Under the pieces are notes generated by a model. It saw nothing but the letters and a program-made list of their open reading frames with translations, did not search any database and was not told the origin of the DNA. DNA of 9,380 bases from Lachnospiraceae bacterium (GTDB lineage Bacteria; Bacillota_A; Clostridia; Lachnospirales; Lachnospiraceae): assembly GCA_016281675.1 (NCBI GenBank), contig JAEEJD010000160.1:1-9380 (forward strand), in the 5' to 3' direction. Below, one piece after another: positions 1 through 5,444 of this stretch; within the stretch, counting starts at the first letter, position 1; every line of letters starts with the position of its first letter. Both the position numbers and the translations under genes were made by a program.

Positions 1-582
1 TACATGCATGACAAGTACTGCTATGAGAGAGCAGAGATGGCTCTTCATGACAGAGACGTTAAGAGATATTTCGCAACAGGTATCGCAGGTCTGTCGATCG
101 TTGCCGATTCCTTCTCAGCTATGAAGTATGCAAAGGTTGAGTGCATAAGGGACGAAGACGGTATCATCACAGACTTCAAGATCACAGGTGACTTCCCTAA
201 ATACGGTAACGATGATGATCGTGTTGACGCGATCGCAAAGGAAGTTGTTCATAAGTTCATGACAGCTATCAGACGTCATCATACCTACAGGAACGGTATT
301 CCTACAACATCGATCCTTACGATCACATCAAACGTTACATACGGTAAGGCTACAGGTAACACACCTGACGGACGTCGTGCCGGACAGCCTTTCGCACCCG
401 GTGCAAACCCGATGCACGGCCGTGATACACACGGAGCAATCGCTTCACTTTCATCTGTATCAAAGCTTCCGTTCAACGATGCACAGGATGGTATCTCGAA
501 TACATTCACAATCATCCCCGGTGCTCTCGGTAAGGAAGATCAGGTATTTGCAGGTGATATAGAGTTAGATCTTAACAAATAA
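1..582 (+). CDS. pflB: Pyruvate formate-lyase large chain lacking its glycyl radical domain (5' end outside window)
   Basis: This is the C-terminal part of the catalytic chain of formate acetyltransferase, which converts pyruvate and CoA to acetyl-CoA and formate in the cytoplasm. The frame is open from base 1, so the first Met (base 4) is internal; by comparison with remembered E. coli PflB about 500 residues lie upstream, including the Cys-Cys active site. The visible 193 residues match PflB closely: [55 protein letters not shown] and [16 protein letters not shown]. The chain then ends with a short unrelated tail ([11 protein letters not shown]) at TAA 580-582, near E. coli residue 683. It thus lacks the roughly 78-residue domain with the radical glycine. 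That domain is a separate gene at 822-1064, so this chain should be inactive unless it pairs with it. Codon choice (CTT, GTT, ACA) suggests high expression. Family assignment is certain; the split is seen directly, its function is inferred. Confidence 0.95.
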   Translation, partial: YMHDKYCYERAEMALHDRDVKRYFATGIAGLSIVADSFSAMKYAKVECIRDEDGIITDFKITGDFPKYGNDDDRVDAIAKEVVHKFMTAIRRHHTYRNGIPTTSILTITSNVTYGKATGNTPDGRRAGQPFAPGANPMHGRDTHGAIASLSSVSKLPFNDAQDGISNTFTIIPGALGKEDQVFAGDIELDLNK

Positions 583-605
583 TATAAGAAAGAGAGGTGA
601 CATTT

Positions 606-800
606 ATGGATCAGATCGATGATCTGGTAGCGTACCTTGACGGTTCGGTCGAAGCGGGGGTCGGACATCTGAACGTAGATGTCGATGAAGCTCAGAGCCA
701 GATGCGTACGTCGGAGACGATGGGGTGTACCGATTGCTCCAGAACTCCGCTGGCATGCAGCGTTCCGACGCTTCATCAGGGCCTCGACGATTATTCTTAA
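606..800 (+). CDS. Small protein resembling the start of the PFL glycyl radical domain, without the radical glycine
   Basis: This encodes 64 residues between the PFL core gene and the stand-alone radical domain. ATG 606 is preferred over in-frame GTG 597 because GAGAGGTGA (592-600) is a well-placed ribosome binding site for 606 and contains that GTG. Residues 3-30 align without gaps to residues 7-34 of the protein at 822, with 13 of 28 identities: Q.D.LV..LDG, then GHLNV.V. After that the similarity stops. The remainder has three cysteines (GCTDC, then LAC) and no RVSGYAV loop; I read the other two frames and found no hidden radical loop. By hand count its GC is 107/195 (55%) against 107/243 (44%) for the next gene, and it uses more CTG, GTC, TCG and ACG codons, so it looks less highly expressed or differently derived. 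It could be a decaying duplicate, or a docking, regulatory or chaperone subunit that occupies the same site on the PFL core. No function is established. Confidence 0.65.
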   Translation: MDQIDDLVAYLDGSVEAGVGHLNVDVDEAQSQMRTSETMGCTDCSRTPLACSVPTLHQGLDDYS

Positions 801-821
801 ACAGAAAAGGAGGAAAGAATC

Positions 822-1064
822 ATGGCAGCTAATCAGGCACAGGTTGATAACCTTGTAAATCTTTTAGACGGATATGCAACAAAGGGTGGACATCACCTTA
901 ACGTTAACGTTCTTAACAGAGAAACTCTTCTTGATGCTCAGGCACATCCCGAGAATTATCCTCAGCTTACGATCCGTGTAAGCGGATATGCCGTAAACTT
1001 CATCAAGCTTACACCGGAGCAGCAGGCAGACGTTATCTCAAGAACATTCCACGAGTCTATCTAA
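822..1064 (+). CDS. grcA: Stand-alone glycyl radical domain of pyruvate formate-lyase (GrcA-like)
   Basis: This 80-residue protein is essentially the missing C-terminus of PFL. It contains [36 protein letters not shown], the radical loop RVSGYAV with Gly55 as the predicted radical site, and the tail [23 protein letters not shown] (807-815) lies just before ATG 822, a strong ribosome binding site, so it is translated independently. The E. coli homologue GrcA (YfiD, 127 residues) carries an extra N-terminal region and replaces the radical domain of oxygen-cleaved PFL. This one has only 7 residues before the domain (MAANQAQ) and lies beside a PFL chain that lacks its own domain, so it is probably an obligatory subunit and not a spare part. 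Gly55 would be converted to a radical by PflA at 1132-1899. The domain assignment is secure; the name grcA is given by similarity and the role as obligate subunit is inferred. Confidence 0.9.
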   Translation: MAANQAQVDNLVNLLDGYATKGGHHLNVNVLNRETLLDAQAHPENYPQLTIRVSGYAVNFIKLTPEQQADVISRTFHESI

Positions 1065-1077
1065 GTCGGAATTAATT

Positions 1078-1109
1078 TGCGAGCCCGAGACATTTGTTTC
1101 GGGCTCGTA
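1078..1109 (+). terminator. Intercistronic hairpin between the radical-domain gene and pflA
   Basis: CGAGCCCGAGAC (1080-1091) pairs with GTTTCGGGCTCG (1096-1107) around an ATTT loop. That gives 12 bp with one G-U pair, plus a flanking wobble and one more A-T pair outside. Only a broken T tract (ATTTT at 1114-1118) follows, so full Rho-independent termination is doubtful. A partial terminator or 3'-end stabiliser would give abundant PFL subunits and less activase, which fits the catalytic need for PflA. Confidence 0.55.
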
Positions 1110-1131
1110 TGTCATTTTACGGAGGAGAGCA

Positions 1132-1899
1132 ATGACAAAAGGCCGCATACATTCCCTTGAAAGCTTCGGCACCGTGGACGGTCCCGGGACGAGATATGTT
1201 GTCTTCGTACAGGGATGTCCCATGAGGTGTCTGTACTGTCACAACCCGGATACGTGGGCGATGACCGGCGGCGAGGAGATGGACCCCGAATACATATTCG
1301 AGCAGTATCTTCACAATGAGCCGTTTTACAAAAACGGCGGCGGACTGACCGTAACGGGAGGAGAACCGCTCATGCAGGTTGATTTTCTGATCGACCTGTT
1401 TACACTGTGCAAAGATCACGGTGTTCATACCTGCATAGATACTTCGGGCATAGCATACCGTCCGGAGAATAAGGAATTTATCGCCAAACTCGACAGGCTC
1501 ATGGAGCTGACGGATCTGGTCATGCTCGATATCAAGCATATAGATCCCGAGATGCACAAAAAGATCACCGGACAGCCAAATGACGGGATTCTCGCGTTTG
1601 CAAAGTATCTGTCGGATAAGAACGTCGATACGTGGATCAGACACGTCATAGTTCCGAATCTGACCGATGATGACAAGTATCTGTATGATCTCGGATACTT
1701 TATCGGGGGACTGAAGTCTCTGAAGGCTCTTGATGCTCTTCCTTATCACACGATGGGTAAGCCAAAGTATGAGAAGCTCGGGTTTGATTATCCTCTCGGG
1801 GATACACCTCCCATGGACAAGAAAGATCTTATCGCTAAGAAACAGGTGATCCTTGACGGTGTCAGAGCCGGAAGAGAGGCGGCAGGCAGGCCGGTATAA
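1132..1899 (+). CDS. pflA: Pyruvate formate-lyase activating enzyme (radical SAM)
   Basis: This 255-residue protein (E. coli PflA is 246) is the radical S-adenosylmethionine activase that abstracts hydrogen from the PFL glycine. The N-terminus has SFGTVDGPGTRYVVFVQGCP, and the [4Fe-4S] cysteines C29, C33 and C36 form the CxxxCxxC motif, followed by HNPDTW as in PflA. The GGEP motif for SAM binding is at residues 76-79, DIKH at 133-136 and RHVIVPN around 170-176. GGAGGAG (1121-1127) precedes ATG 1132. Its likely target is Gly55 of the protein at 822-1064, presented on the PFL core. The reducing electron must come from a ferredoxin or flavodoxin; a ferredoxin gene lies 714 bases downstream. It sits behind the hairpin at 1078-1109 and may therefore be transcribed less than the PFL subunits. 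Two bases separate its stop from maf. Confidence 0.96.
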   Translation: MTKGRIHSLESFGTVDGPGTRYVVFVQGCPMRCLYCHNPDTWAMTGGEEMDPEYIFEQYLHNEPFYKNGGGLTVTGGEPLMQVDFLIDLFTLCKDHGVHTCIDTSGIAYRPENKEFIAKLDRLMELTDLVMLDIKHIDPEMHKKITGQPNDGILAFAKYLSDKNVDTWIRHVIVPNLTDDDKYLYDLGYFIGGLKSLKALDALPYHTMGKPKYEKLGFDYPLGDTPPMDKKDLIAKKQVILDGVRAGREAAGRPV

Positions 1900-1901
1900 A
1901 T

Positions 1902-2543
1902 ATGAAGATCGCCGAAAAGATCAATAACGATTTCAAGATAATACTTGCATCCGCATCTCCGAGGCGTAAGCAGCTTCTCGAACTTGCGGGATTCGAGTTT
2001 GAAATATGGCCTTCCGACAAGGACGAGGTAATCACTGAAAAAACTCCCGATGCAATTTGCGTTGAACTGTCCAAGCAGAAAGCGATCGATGTCGCTTCCT
2101 CGATAAAGACGTATAACGAACTGCACAAAGACCTTACAACGGAAACGGACATTCTTGTAATAGGAGCGGATACGATAGTTGTCATGGAAGGCAGGATCCT
2201 TGGCAAGCCGAAGGATGAGGCTGATGCGATCTTCATGCTCAAGTCTCTTTCAGGAAAAACGCACAGTGTATTTACCGGTGTTACATTCGTTTTTTCCGGT
2301 AAGGACGGTCGTGTGGGAGAATACTCGTTTTATGAGGAGACTAAGGTCACTTTTTATCCGCTTGATGAGGAGGATATAAAGAGCTACGTTTTGTCGGGCG
2401 ATGCTATGGATAAGGCGGGTTCCTACGGGATCCAGACAACGGCGGCCGCGTTTGTCCGTTCGATCGAAGGAGATTACTACAATGTGGTGGGACTGCCGAT
2501 CGCAAGGGTCATTCATGAACTGAAGCATCTAATAAGTAATTGA
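1902..2543 (+). CDS. maf: Maf family nucleoside triphosphate pyrophosphatase
   Basis: Maf proteins hydrolyse non-canonical or excess nucleotides to the monophosphate plus pyrophosphate. The dTTP/UTP-type subgroup (E. coli YhdE-like) is the likeliest here. The 213-residue chain has LASASPRRKQLL at residues 15-26, VIGADTIV at 86-93, GKPKDEADA at 101-109, HSVFTGV at 121-127, DKAGSYGIQ at 160-168 and NVVGLPI at 184-190, all in family order. The start at 1902 gives about ten residues before the conserved beta strand, slightly more than usual. No closer start is present, and the purine-rich GAAGAGAGGCGG upstream can serve for ribosome binding. It follows pflA by two bases, so the two are probably cotranscribed, though no functional link to PFL is known. 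Subgroup specificity is inferred. Confidence 0.95.
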   Translation: MKIAEKINNDFKIILASASPRRKQLLELAGFEFEIWPSDKDEVITEKTPDAICVELSKQKAIDVASSIKTYNELHKDLTTETDILVIGADTIVVMEGRILGKPKDEADAIFMLKSLSGKTHSVFTGVTFVFSGKDGRVGEYSFYEETKVTFYPLDEEDIKSYVLSGDAMDKAGSYGIQTTAAAFVRSIEGDYYNVVGLPIARVIHELKHLISN

Positions 2544-2568
2544 GTTTTCCGAGCGAATGATGTAAAAT
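2540..2568 (+). promoter_or_regulatory. Sigma-A-type promoter for the ferredoxin gene
   Basis: TTGAGT (2540-2545) and TAAAAT (2563-2568) are separated by exactly 17 bases, giving 4 of 6 and 5 of 6 consensus matches. The -35 box overlaps the maf stop codon. Transcription would start near 2575 and give a leader of about 38 bases before the ferredoxin ATG. This would uncouple ferredoxin expression from pfl-maf. Confidence 0.65.
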
Positions 2569-2575
2569 ACATTCG
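2554..2575. repeat. Inverted repeat over the ferredoxin -10 box (possible operator)
   Basis: CGAATG (2554-2559) and CATTCG (2570-2575) are exact inverted copies 10 bases apart. A second, overlapping inverted repeat, ATGTA-AAA-TACAT (2560-2572), sits directly on the -10 hexamer. The position fits a repressor site that blocks RNA polymerase, but the regulator is not identifiable. No T run follows, so it is not a typical terminator. Confidence 0.4.
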
Positions 2576-2612
2576 ATCAGGTTATTCTTGAAATACAAAG
2601 GAGGTATTTGTC

Positions 2613-2783
2613 ATGGCATTTGTTATCAAAGACGGTTGTATTTCGTGCGGTGCCTGCGCAGGACAGTGCCCTGTCGGCGCTATCGCTGAAGGCGACGGAA
2701 AGTTCGAGATCGACGAGAATACATGCGTTAGCTGCGGAGCATGTGCTGCACAGTGTCCCGTTGGCGCAATAGAAGAAGGCTAG
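2613..2783 (+). CDS. 2[4Fe-4S] ferredoxin, clostridial type
   Basis: This 56-residue protein (MAFVIKDGCISCGACAGQCP...) is an electron carrier with two symmetric CxxCxxCxxxCP cluster motifs: C9, C12, C15 and C19, then C38, C41, C44 and C48. Each half ends in PVGAI, the usual internal repeat of clostridial ferredoxins, whose length is about 55 residues. AAAGGAGGT (2597-2605) precedes ATG 2613, and the stop is TAG 2781-2783. It has its own promoter at 2540-2568, and an RNA stem begins at the base after the stop codon. In fermentative clostridia such ferredoxins take electrons from pyruvate:ferredoxin oxidoreductase and feed hydrogenase and radical-SAM enzymes. Serving the nearby PflA is plausible but inferred from position only. 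Confidence 0.95.
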   Translation: MAFVIKDGCISCGACAGQCPVGAIAEGDGKFEIDENTCVSCGACAAQCPVGAIEEG

Positions 2784-2869
2784 GCAATAAGGAGGGACCC
2801 GGGTTCGGGAGGATTCCTTATTGCACCGTGAGCCCATCGCCGAAGGCGATTTGCATGGGCGAACGACCC
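2784..2869 (+). ncRNA. Unidentified structured RNA element between the ferredoxin gene and gdpP
   Basis: GCAATAAGGA (2784-2793) pairs perfectly with TCCTTATTGC (2815-2824), giving 10 bp. The 21-base loop can form a small inner stem, CCCG/CGGG (2798-2801 with 2806-2809). A second hairpin follows: GCCC/GGGC (2832-2835 with 2857-2860) and ATCGCC/GGCGAT (2836-2841 with 2845-2850) closed by a GAA loop. The loop bases GTTCG (2803-2807) are complementary to CGAAC (2860-2864), and flanking GG (2801-2802) to CC (2867-2868), so a pseudoknot is possible, though C2860 is shared with the second hairpin. It leads straight into the terminator at 2871-2906. I could not match it to any riboswitch or small RNA family I know. 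It could be a riboswitch with the terminator as its output, a stable ferredoxin 3' UTR, or an independent small RNA. Confidence 0.45.
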
Positions 2870-2870
2870 T

Positions 2871-2906
2871 AGGAAATGCTGACTTTTGTCGGCATTTTCT
2901 TTTTTT
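2871..2906 (+). terminator. Rho-independent terminator upstream of gdpP
   Basis: AAATGCTGAC (2874-2883) pairs with GTCGGCATTT (2888-2897) around a TTTT loop, with one G-U pair. AGG/TCT extends it outward (2871-2873 with 2898-2900). It is followed by seven T residues (2900-2906), the classic form. It ends the ferredoxin transcript, or acts as the conditional output of the structured RNA just before it. Confidence 0.85.
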
Positions 2907-2923
2907 GACATTTAGGGTATAAT
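2895..2923 (+). promoter_or_regulatory. Probable gdpP operon promoter, with a perfect -10 box
   Basis: TATAAT (2918-2923) matches the -10 consensus exactly. Transcription would start near 2930 and leave room for the GGAGAGAG ribosome binding site (2934-2941) before ATG 2945. At 17-base spacing the -35 would be TTTTCT (2895-2900), a poor match that lies inside the terminator. A perfect TTGACA exists at 2905-2910 but only 7 bases before TATAAT. Pairing TTGACA with CTTAAT (2928-2933) gives 17-base spacing but would start transcription inside the ribosome binding site. Confidence 0.5.
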
Positions 2924-2944
2924 ATCTCTTAATGGAGAGAGATA

Positions 2945-4996
2945 ATGAGCAGCAGTAACATCAGATTCAAAGGGCAGATCCGTACATATATAATGTGGCC
3001 GGTGTGGATGACCATACTTGTCGGAGTCTTTGCTCTTATAATGTATGCAGTGGATATAAGAGCCGGAGTCGCCTCCACGGTATTTGCCGTTATTTATGCG
3101 GGTGTCGCTTATTTTCTCTATTTCCACAACCGTAACAGGGTCGTCAAGGATCTGATATCGTTTGCCACCCAGTACGGACAAGTCCAAAAACAGCTCTTGA
3201 GAGACCTGGAGATACCGTATGCTCTTCTCGATGAGTCGGGTAAGGTCATATGGACCAATGACGCGTTCGAGCAGATCATGAACATCACCAGGAAATACAG
3301 CAAAAGCATCACCAATCTTATTCCCGAGATCACAAAAGAAACACTTCCGGGCATGGAACACGAGACAGAGAGCGTCATAACAGTTGACGGTCGTGATTTT
3401 CGCGCAAGCATGAACAAGGTATCGATGGAGGCACTGATGGATGCCCCCGATATGGTTGATGCCGTTGATTATGACAGCTATCTGATAGCTCTTTACATGT
3501 TCGATGTGACTGAGGTCAACCGCCTGTCAAGACAGATAGAAGAGCAGAAGATGGTATGCGGCCTCATATACATGGATAACTATGACGAGGCGCTGGAGAG
3601 CGTCGATGAGGCAAGACGTTCGCTTGTAGTTGCACTTATCGACAGACAGATCAACAAGTATTTTTCAAAGGTCGATGCCATAGTCAAGAAGCTTGAAAAA
3701 GATAAGTTCCTCGTACTCATGAAGAGGAAAGAACTTGACAGCATGATCGAGAAACGGTTCACGATCCTTGAGGAAGTCAAGAACGCAAATATCGGAAACG
3801 AACTGTCGTTTACGCTGTCCATCGGATTCGGTGCCGGAAGCGGATCGCTCCCGCAGAACTATGAATATGCGAGAACGGCGATCGATCTGGCTCTCGGACG
3901 AGGCGGAGATCAGGCCATCATCAAGACCGATGACGAGATCAGTTATTTCGGAGGAAAACGTGAAGTTACCGCCAAGAATACAAGGGTCAAGGCAAGGGTT
4001 AAAGCGCATGCGCTTCGTGAGATCATAGAGAACAGCGATCATATCGTTATCATGGGACACAAGATACTTGATGTCGATGCGTTCGGAGCATCGATCGGTA
4101 TCTATCGTGTTGCCAAGACATTCAATAAGAAAGTGAACATCGTCGTTGACGAAGTAACGACTTCGATACGTCCCATGCTTGAGATGATCTCGCATGACGG
4201 TTCGCACGAGGACAGTATATTCGTGTCAAAAGAAGAGGCGATAGAGATAGCATCTTCGGTGGACTGCACGCTTGTTGTGGTTGATGTCAATAAGCCGAGC
4301 TTTACCGGATGTCAGGAACTTCTCGATATATGTCCCGCGATCGTTGTCCTCGATCACCACAGACAGGGAGCCGAGAAGATCGAGAATGCCACTCTTTCAT
4401 ATATCGAACCTTATGCGTCATCCGCGGCGGAAATGGTATCAGAGGTATTACAGTATATAAGCGATCACGTAAAGCTTATGTCGGATGAGGCCGACTGCCT
4501 GTATGCGGGAATGATGATCGATACGAATAATTTCATGACCAAGACGGGTGTCAGGACTTTTGAGGCAGCTGCATATCTTCGCAGAAACGGTGCGGACGTT
4601 ACGAGAGTCCGCAAGATGTTCAGGGATGATGTCGGAACATATAAAGCAAGAGCCGAGATAGTAAGCAACGCTGAAATATATGACAGAGAATTTGCGATCG
4701 CGGTAACGCCCGATACGGTTGTGGACAGTCCCACGATAATCGGCGCGGAGGCTGCAAATGAACTGCTTAACATAAACGGTATCAGGGCATCGTTTGTATT
4801 GACGATGCATCAGGGCGAGGTTTATATAAGCGCCCGTTCCATAGATGATGTCAATGTTCAGGTCATCATGGAGAAGCTCGGCGGAGGCGGACACATGAAC
4901 GTTGCCGGCGCCCAGCTTAAGGAAGTATCTCTTGAAGATGCGAAGAAGTCACTTATACGGATCCTTAAGGAAATGCTCGAAAAAGGAGAGATCTGA
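2945..4996 (+). CDS. gdpP: GdpP-type membrane cyclic-di-AMP phosphodiesterase
   Basis: GdpP hydrolyses the second messenger c-di-AMP to 5'-pApA at the inner face of the membrane and affects potassium balance, wall stress and beta-lactam tolerance in Firmicutes. The 683 residues show the full architecture. Two transmembrane helices lie at about 16-36 and 41-60, a PAS-like domain at about 84-190 and a degenerate GGDEF domain at about 200-330 that has no GGDEF motif. The DHH domain follows, with metal ligands H372, D376 and D378 (GHKILDVD), D447 (VVVDVNKPS), the DHH motif 470-472 and D526 (MMIDTNNF). The DHHA1 domain has [14 protein letters not shown] at 646-659. The usual Asn-Pro of motif I is Ile-Leu here, but all metal ligands are kept, so it should be active. 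GGAGAGAG (2934-2941) decides the ATG at 2945; ATG 2932 is out of frame. Its TGA overlaps the rplI ATG by one base, so translation is probably coupled. Confidence 0.96.
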   Translation: MSSSNIRFKGQIRTYIMWPVWMTILVGVFALIMYAVDIRAGVASTVFAVIYAGVAYFLYFHNRNRVVKDLISFATQYGQVQKQLLRDLEIPYALLDESGKVIWTNDAFEQIMNITRKYSKSITNLIPEITKETLPGMEHETESVITVDGRDFRASMNKVSMEALMDAPDMVDAVDYDSYLIALYMFDVTEVNRLSRQIEEQKMVCGLIYMDNYDEALESVDEARRSLVVALIDRQINKYFSKVDAIVKKLEKDKFLVLMKRKELDSMIEKRFTILEEVKNANIGNELSFTLSIGFGAGSGSLPQNYEYARTAIDLALGRGGDQAIIKTDDEISYFGGKREVTAKNTRVKARVKAHALREIIENSDHIVIMGHKILDVDAFGASIGIYRVAKTFNKKVNIVVDEVTTSIRPMLEMISHDGSHEDSIFVSKEEAIEIASSVDCTLVVVDVNKPSFTGCQELLDICPAIVVLDHHRQGAEKIENATLSYIEPYASSAAEMVSEVLQYISDHVKLMSDEADCLYAGMMIDTNNFMTKTGVRTFEAAAYLRRNGADVTRVRKMFRDDVGTYKARAEIVSNAEIYDREFAIAVTPDTVVDSPTIIGAEAANELLNINGIRASFVLTMHQGEVYISARSIDDVNVQVIMEKLGGGGHMNVAGAQLKEVSLEDAKKSLIRILKEMLEKGEI

Positions 4997-5442
4997 TGAA
5001 AGTCATACTGTTACAGGACGTTAAGTCCGTCGGAAAAAAAGGTGATGTTGTTGAAGTGTCCGACGGTTACGCAAAGAATTTCATATTCAAGAAGAAGCTC
5101 GGCACACCCGCTGACGCGAAGAACATGAACGATCTTAAGCTAAAGAAAGCAAACGATGAAAAGGTCGCAGCCGAGAATCTTGCAAACGCAAAAGAATTCT
5201 CCGAGCAGATCGCCAAGAAAACGGTTGTTGTCAGACTTAAGGCAGGAGAAGCCGGCAAGACGTTCGGCAGCGTATCGAGCAAGGAAATAGCCCAGGAGGC
5301 CAAGACCCAGTTCGACATGGACATAGATAAGAAGAAGATCATCCTTCCCGAAGCCATCAAGTCATTCGGGACATTCGAAGTTCCCGTCAAACTTCATCCG
5401 CAGGTTACCGCCACACTCAAAGTCAAGGTTGAGGAGTGCTGA
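4996..5442 (+). CDS. rplI: 50S ribosomal protein L9
   Basis: L9 binds 23S rRNA near the base of the L1 stalk and helps keep the reading frame. At 148 residues it has the normal family length and domain plan. The N-terminal RNA-binding domain is [21 protein letters not shown] with the signature DGYAKNF. A charged connecting helix spans about residues 40-75, rich in Lys, Glu and Ala. The C-terminal domain includes [13 protein letters not shown] and [14 protein letters not shown]. The usual Ile-Pro-Lys after the signature is replaced by FKKK, a minor variant. AAAAGGAGAG (4981-4990) lies within the end of gdpP, and ATG 4996 overlaps the gdpP stop by one base. The gdpP-rplI-dnaB order is conserved in Firmicutes, which supports all three calls. 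Confidence 0.98.
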   Translation: MKVILLQDVKSVGKKGDVVEVSDGYAKNFIFKKKLGTPADAKNMNDLKLKKANDEKVAAENLANAKEFSEQIAKKTVVVRLKAGEAGKTFGSVSSKEIAQEAKTQFDMDIDKKKIILPEAIKSFGTFEVPVKLHPQVTATLKVKVEEC

Positions 5443-5444
5443 GC

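Noticed and set aside
540..800. The interruption of pflB as a simple frameshift or sequencing error
   Set aside because: The core chain, the small protein and the radical domain each have a stop and a proper ribosome binding site. No single indel joins the core to the radical domain, because about 240 bases of other sequence lie between them. An assembly fault cannot be fully excluded without reads.
1117..1749. 210-codon open frame on the minus strand opposite pflA
   Set aside because: It lies entirely opposite a clear radical-SAM gene, shows no recognisable domain, and arises from the codon use of pflA.
2784..2869. The structured region as a tRNA, small SRP RNA, fluoride riboswitch or ydaO c-di-AMP riboswitch
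   Set aside because: No cloverleaf, no GGAAGGAAGCAG-type SRP loop and none of the conserved riboswitch sequences I know are present; it is left unnamed.
2905..2923. TTGACA plus TATAAT as one canonical promoter
   Set aside because: The spacing is 7 bases; a sigma-A promoter needs about 16-18.
3580..4290. Several minus-strand open frames opposite gdpP
   Set aside because: They overlap the conserved GGDEF-like and DHH coding sequence and have no protein-family signature.
5436..5444. GTG 5436 as the start of dnaB
   Set aside because: The GTG overlaps the GAGGAG ribosome binding site that fits ATG 5445.
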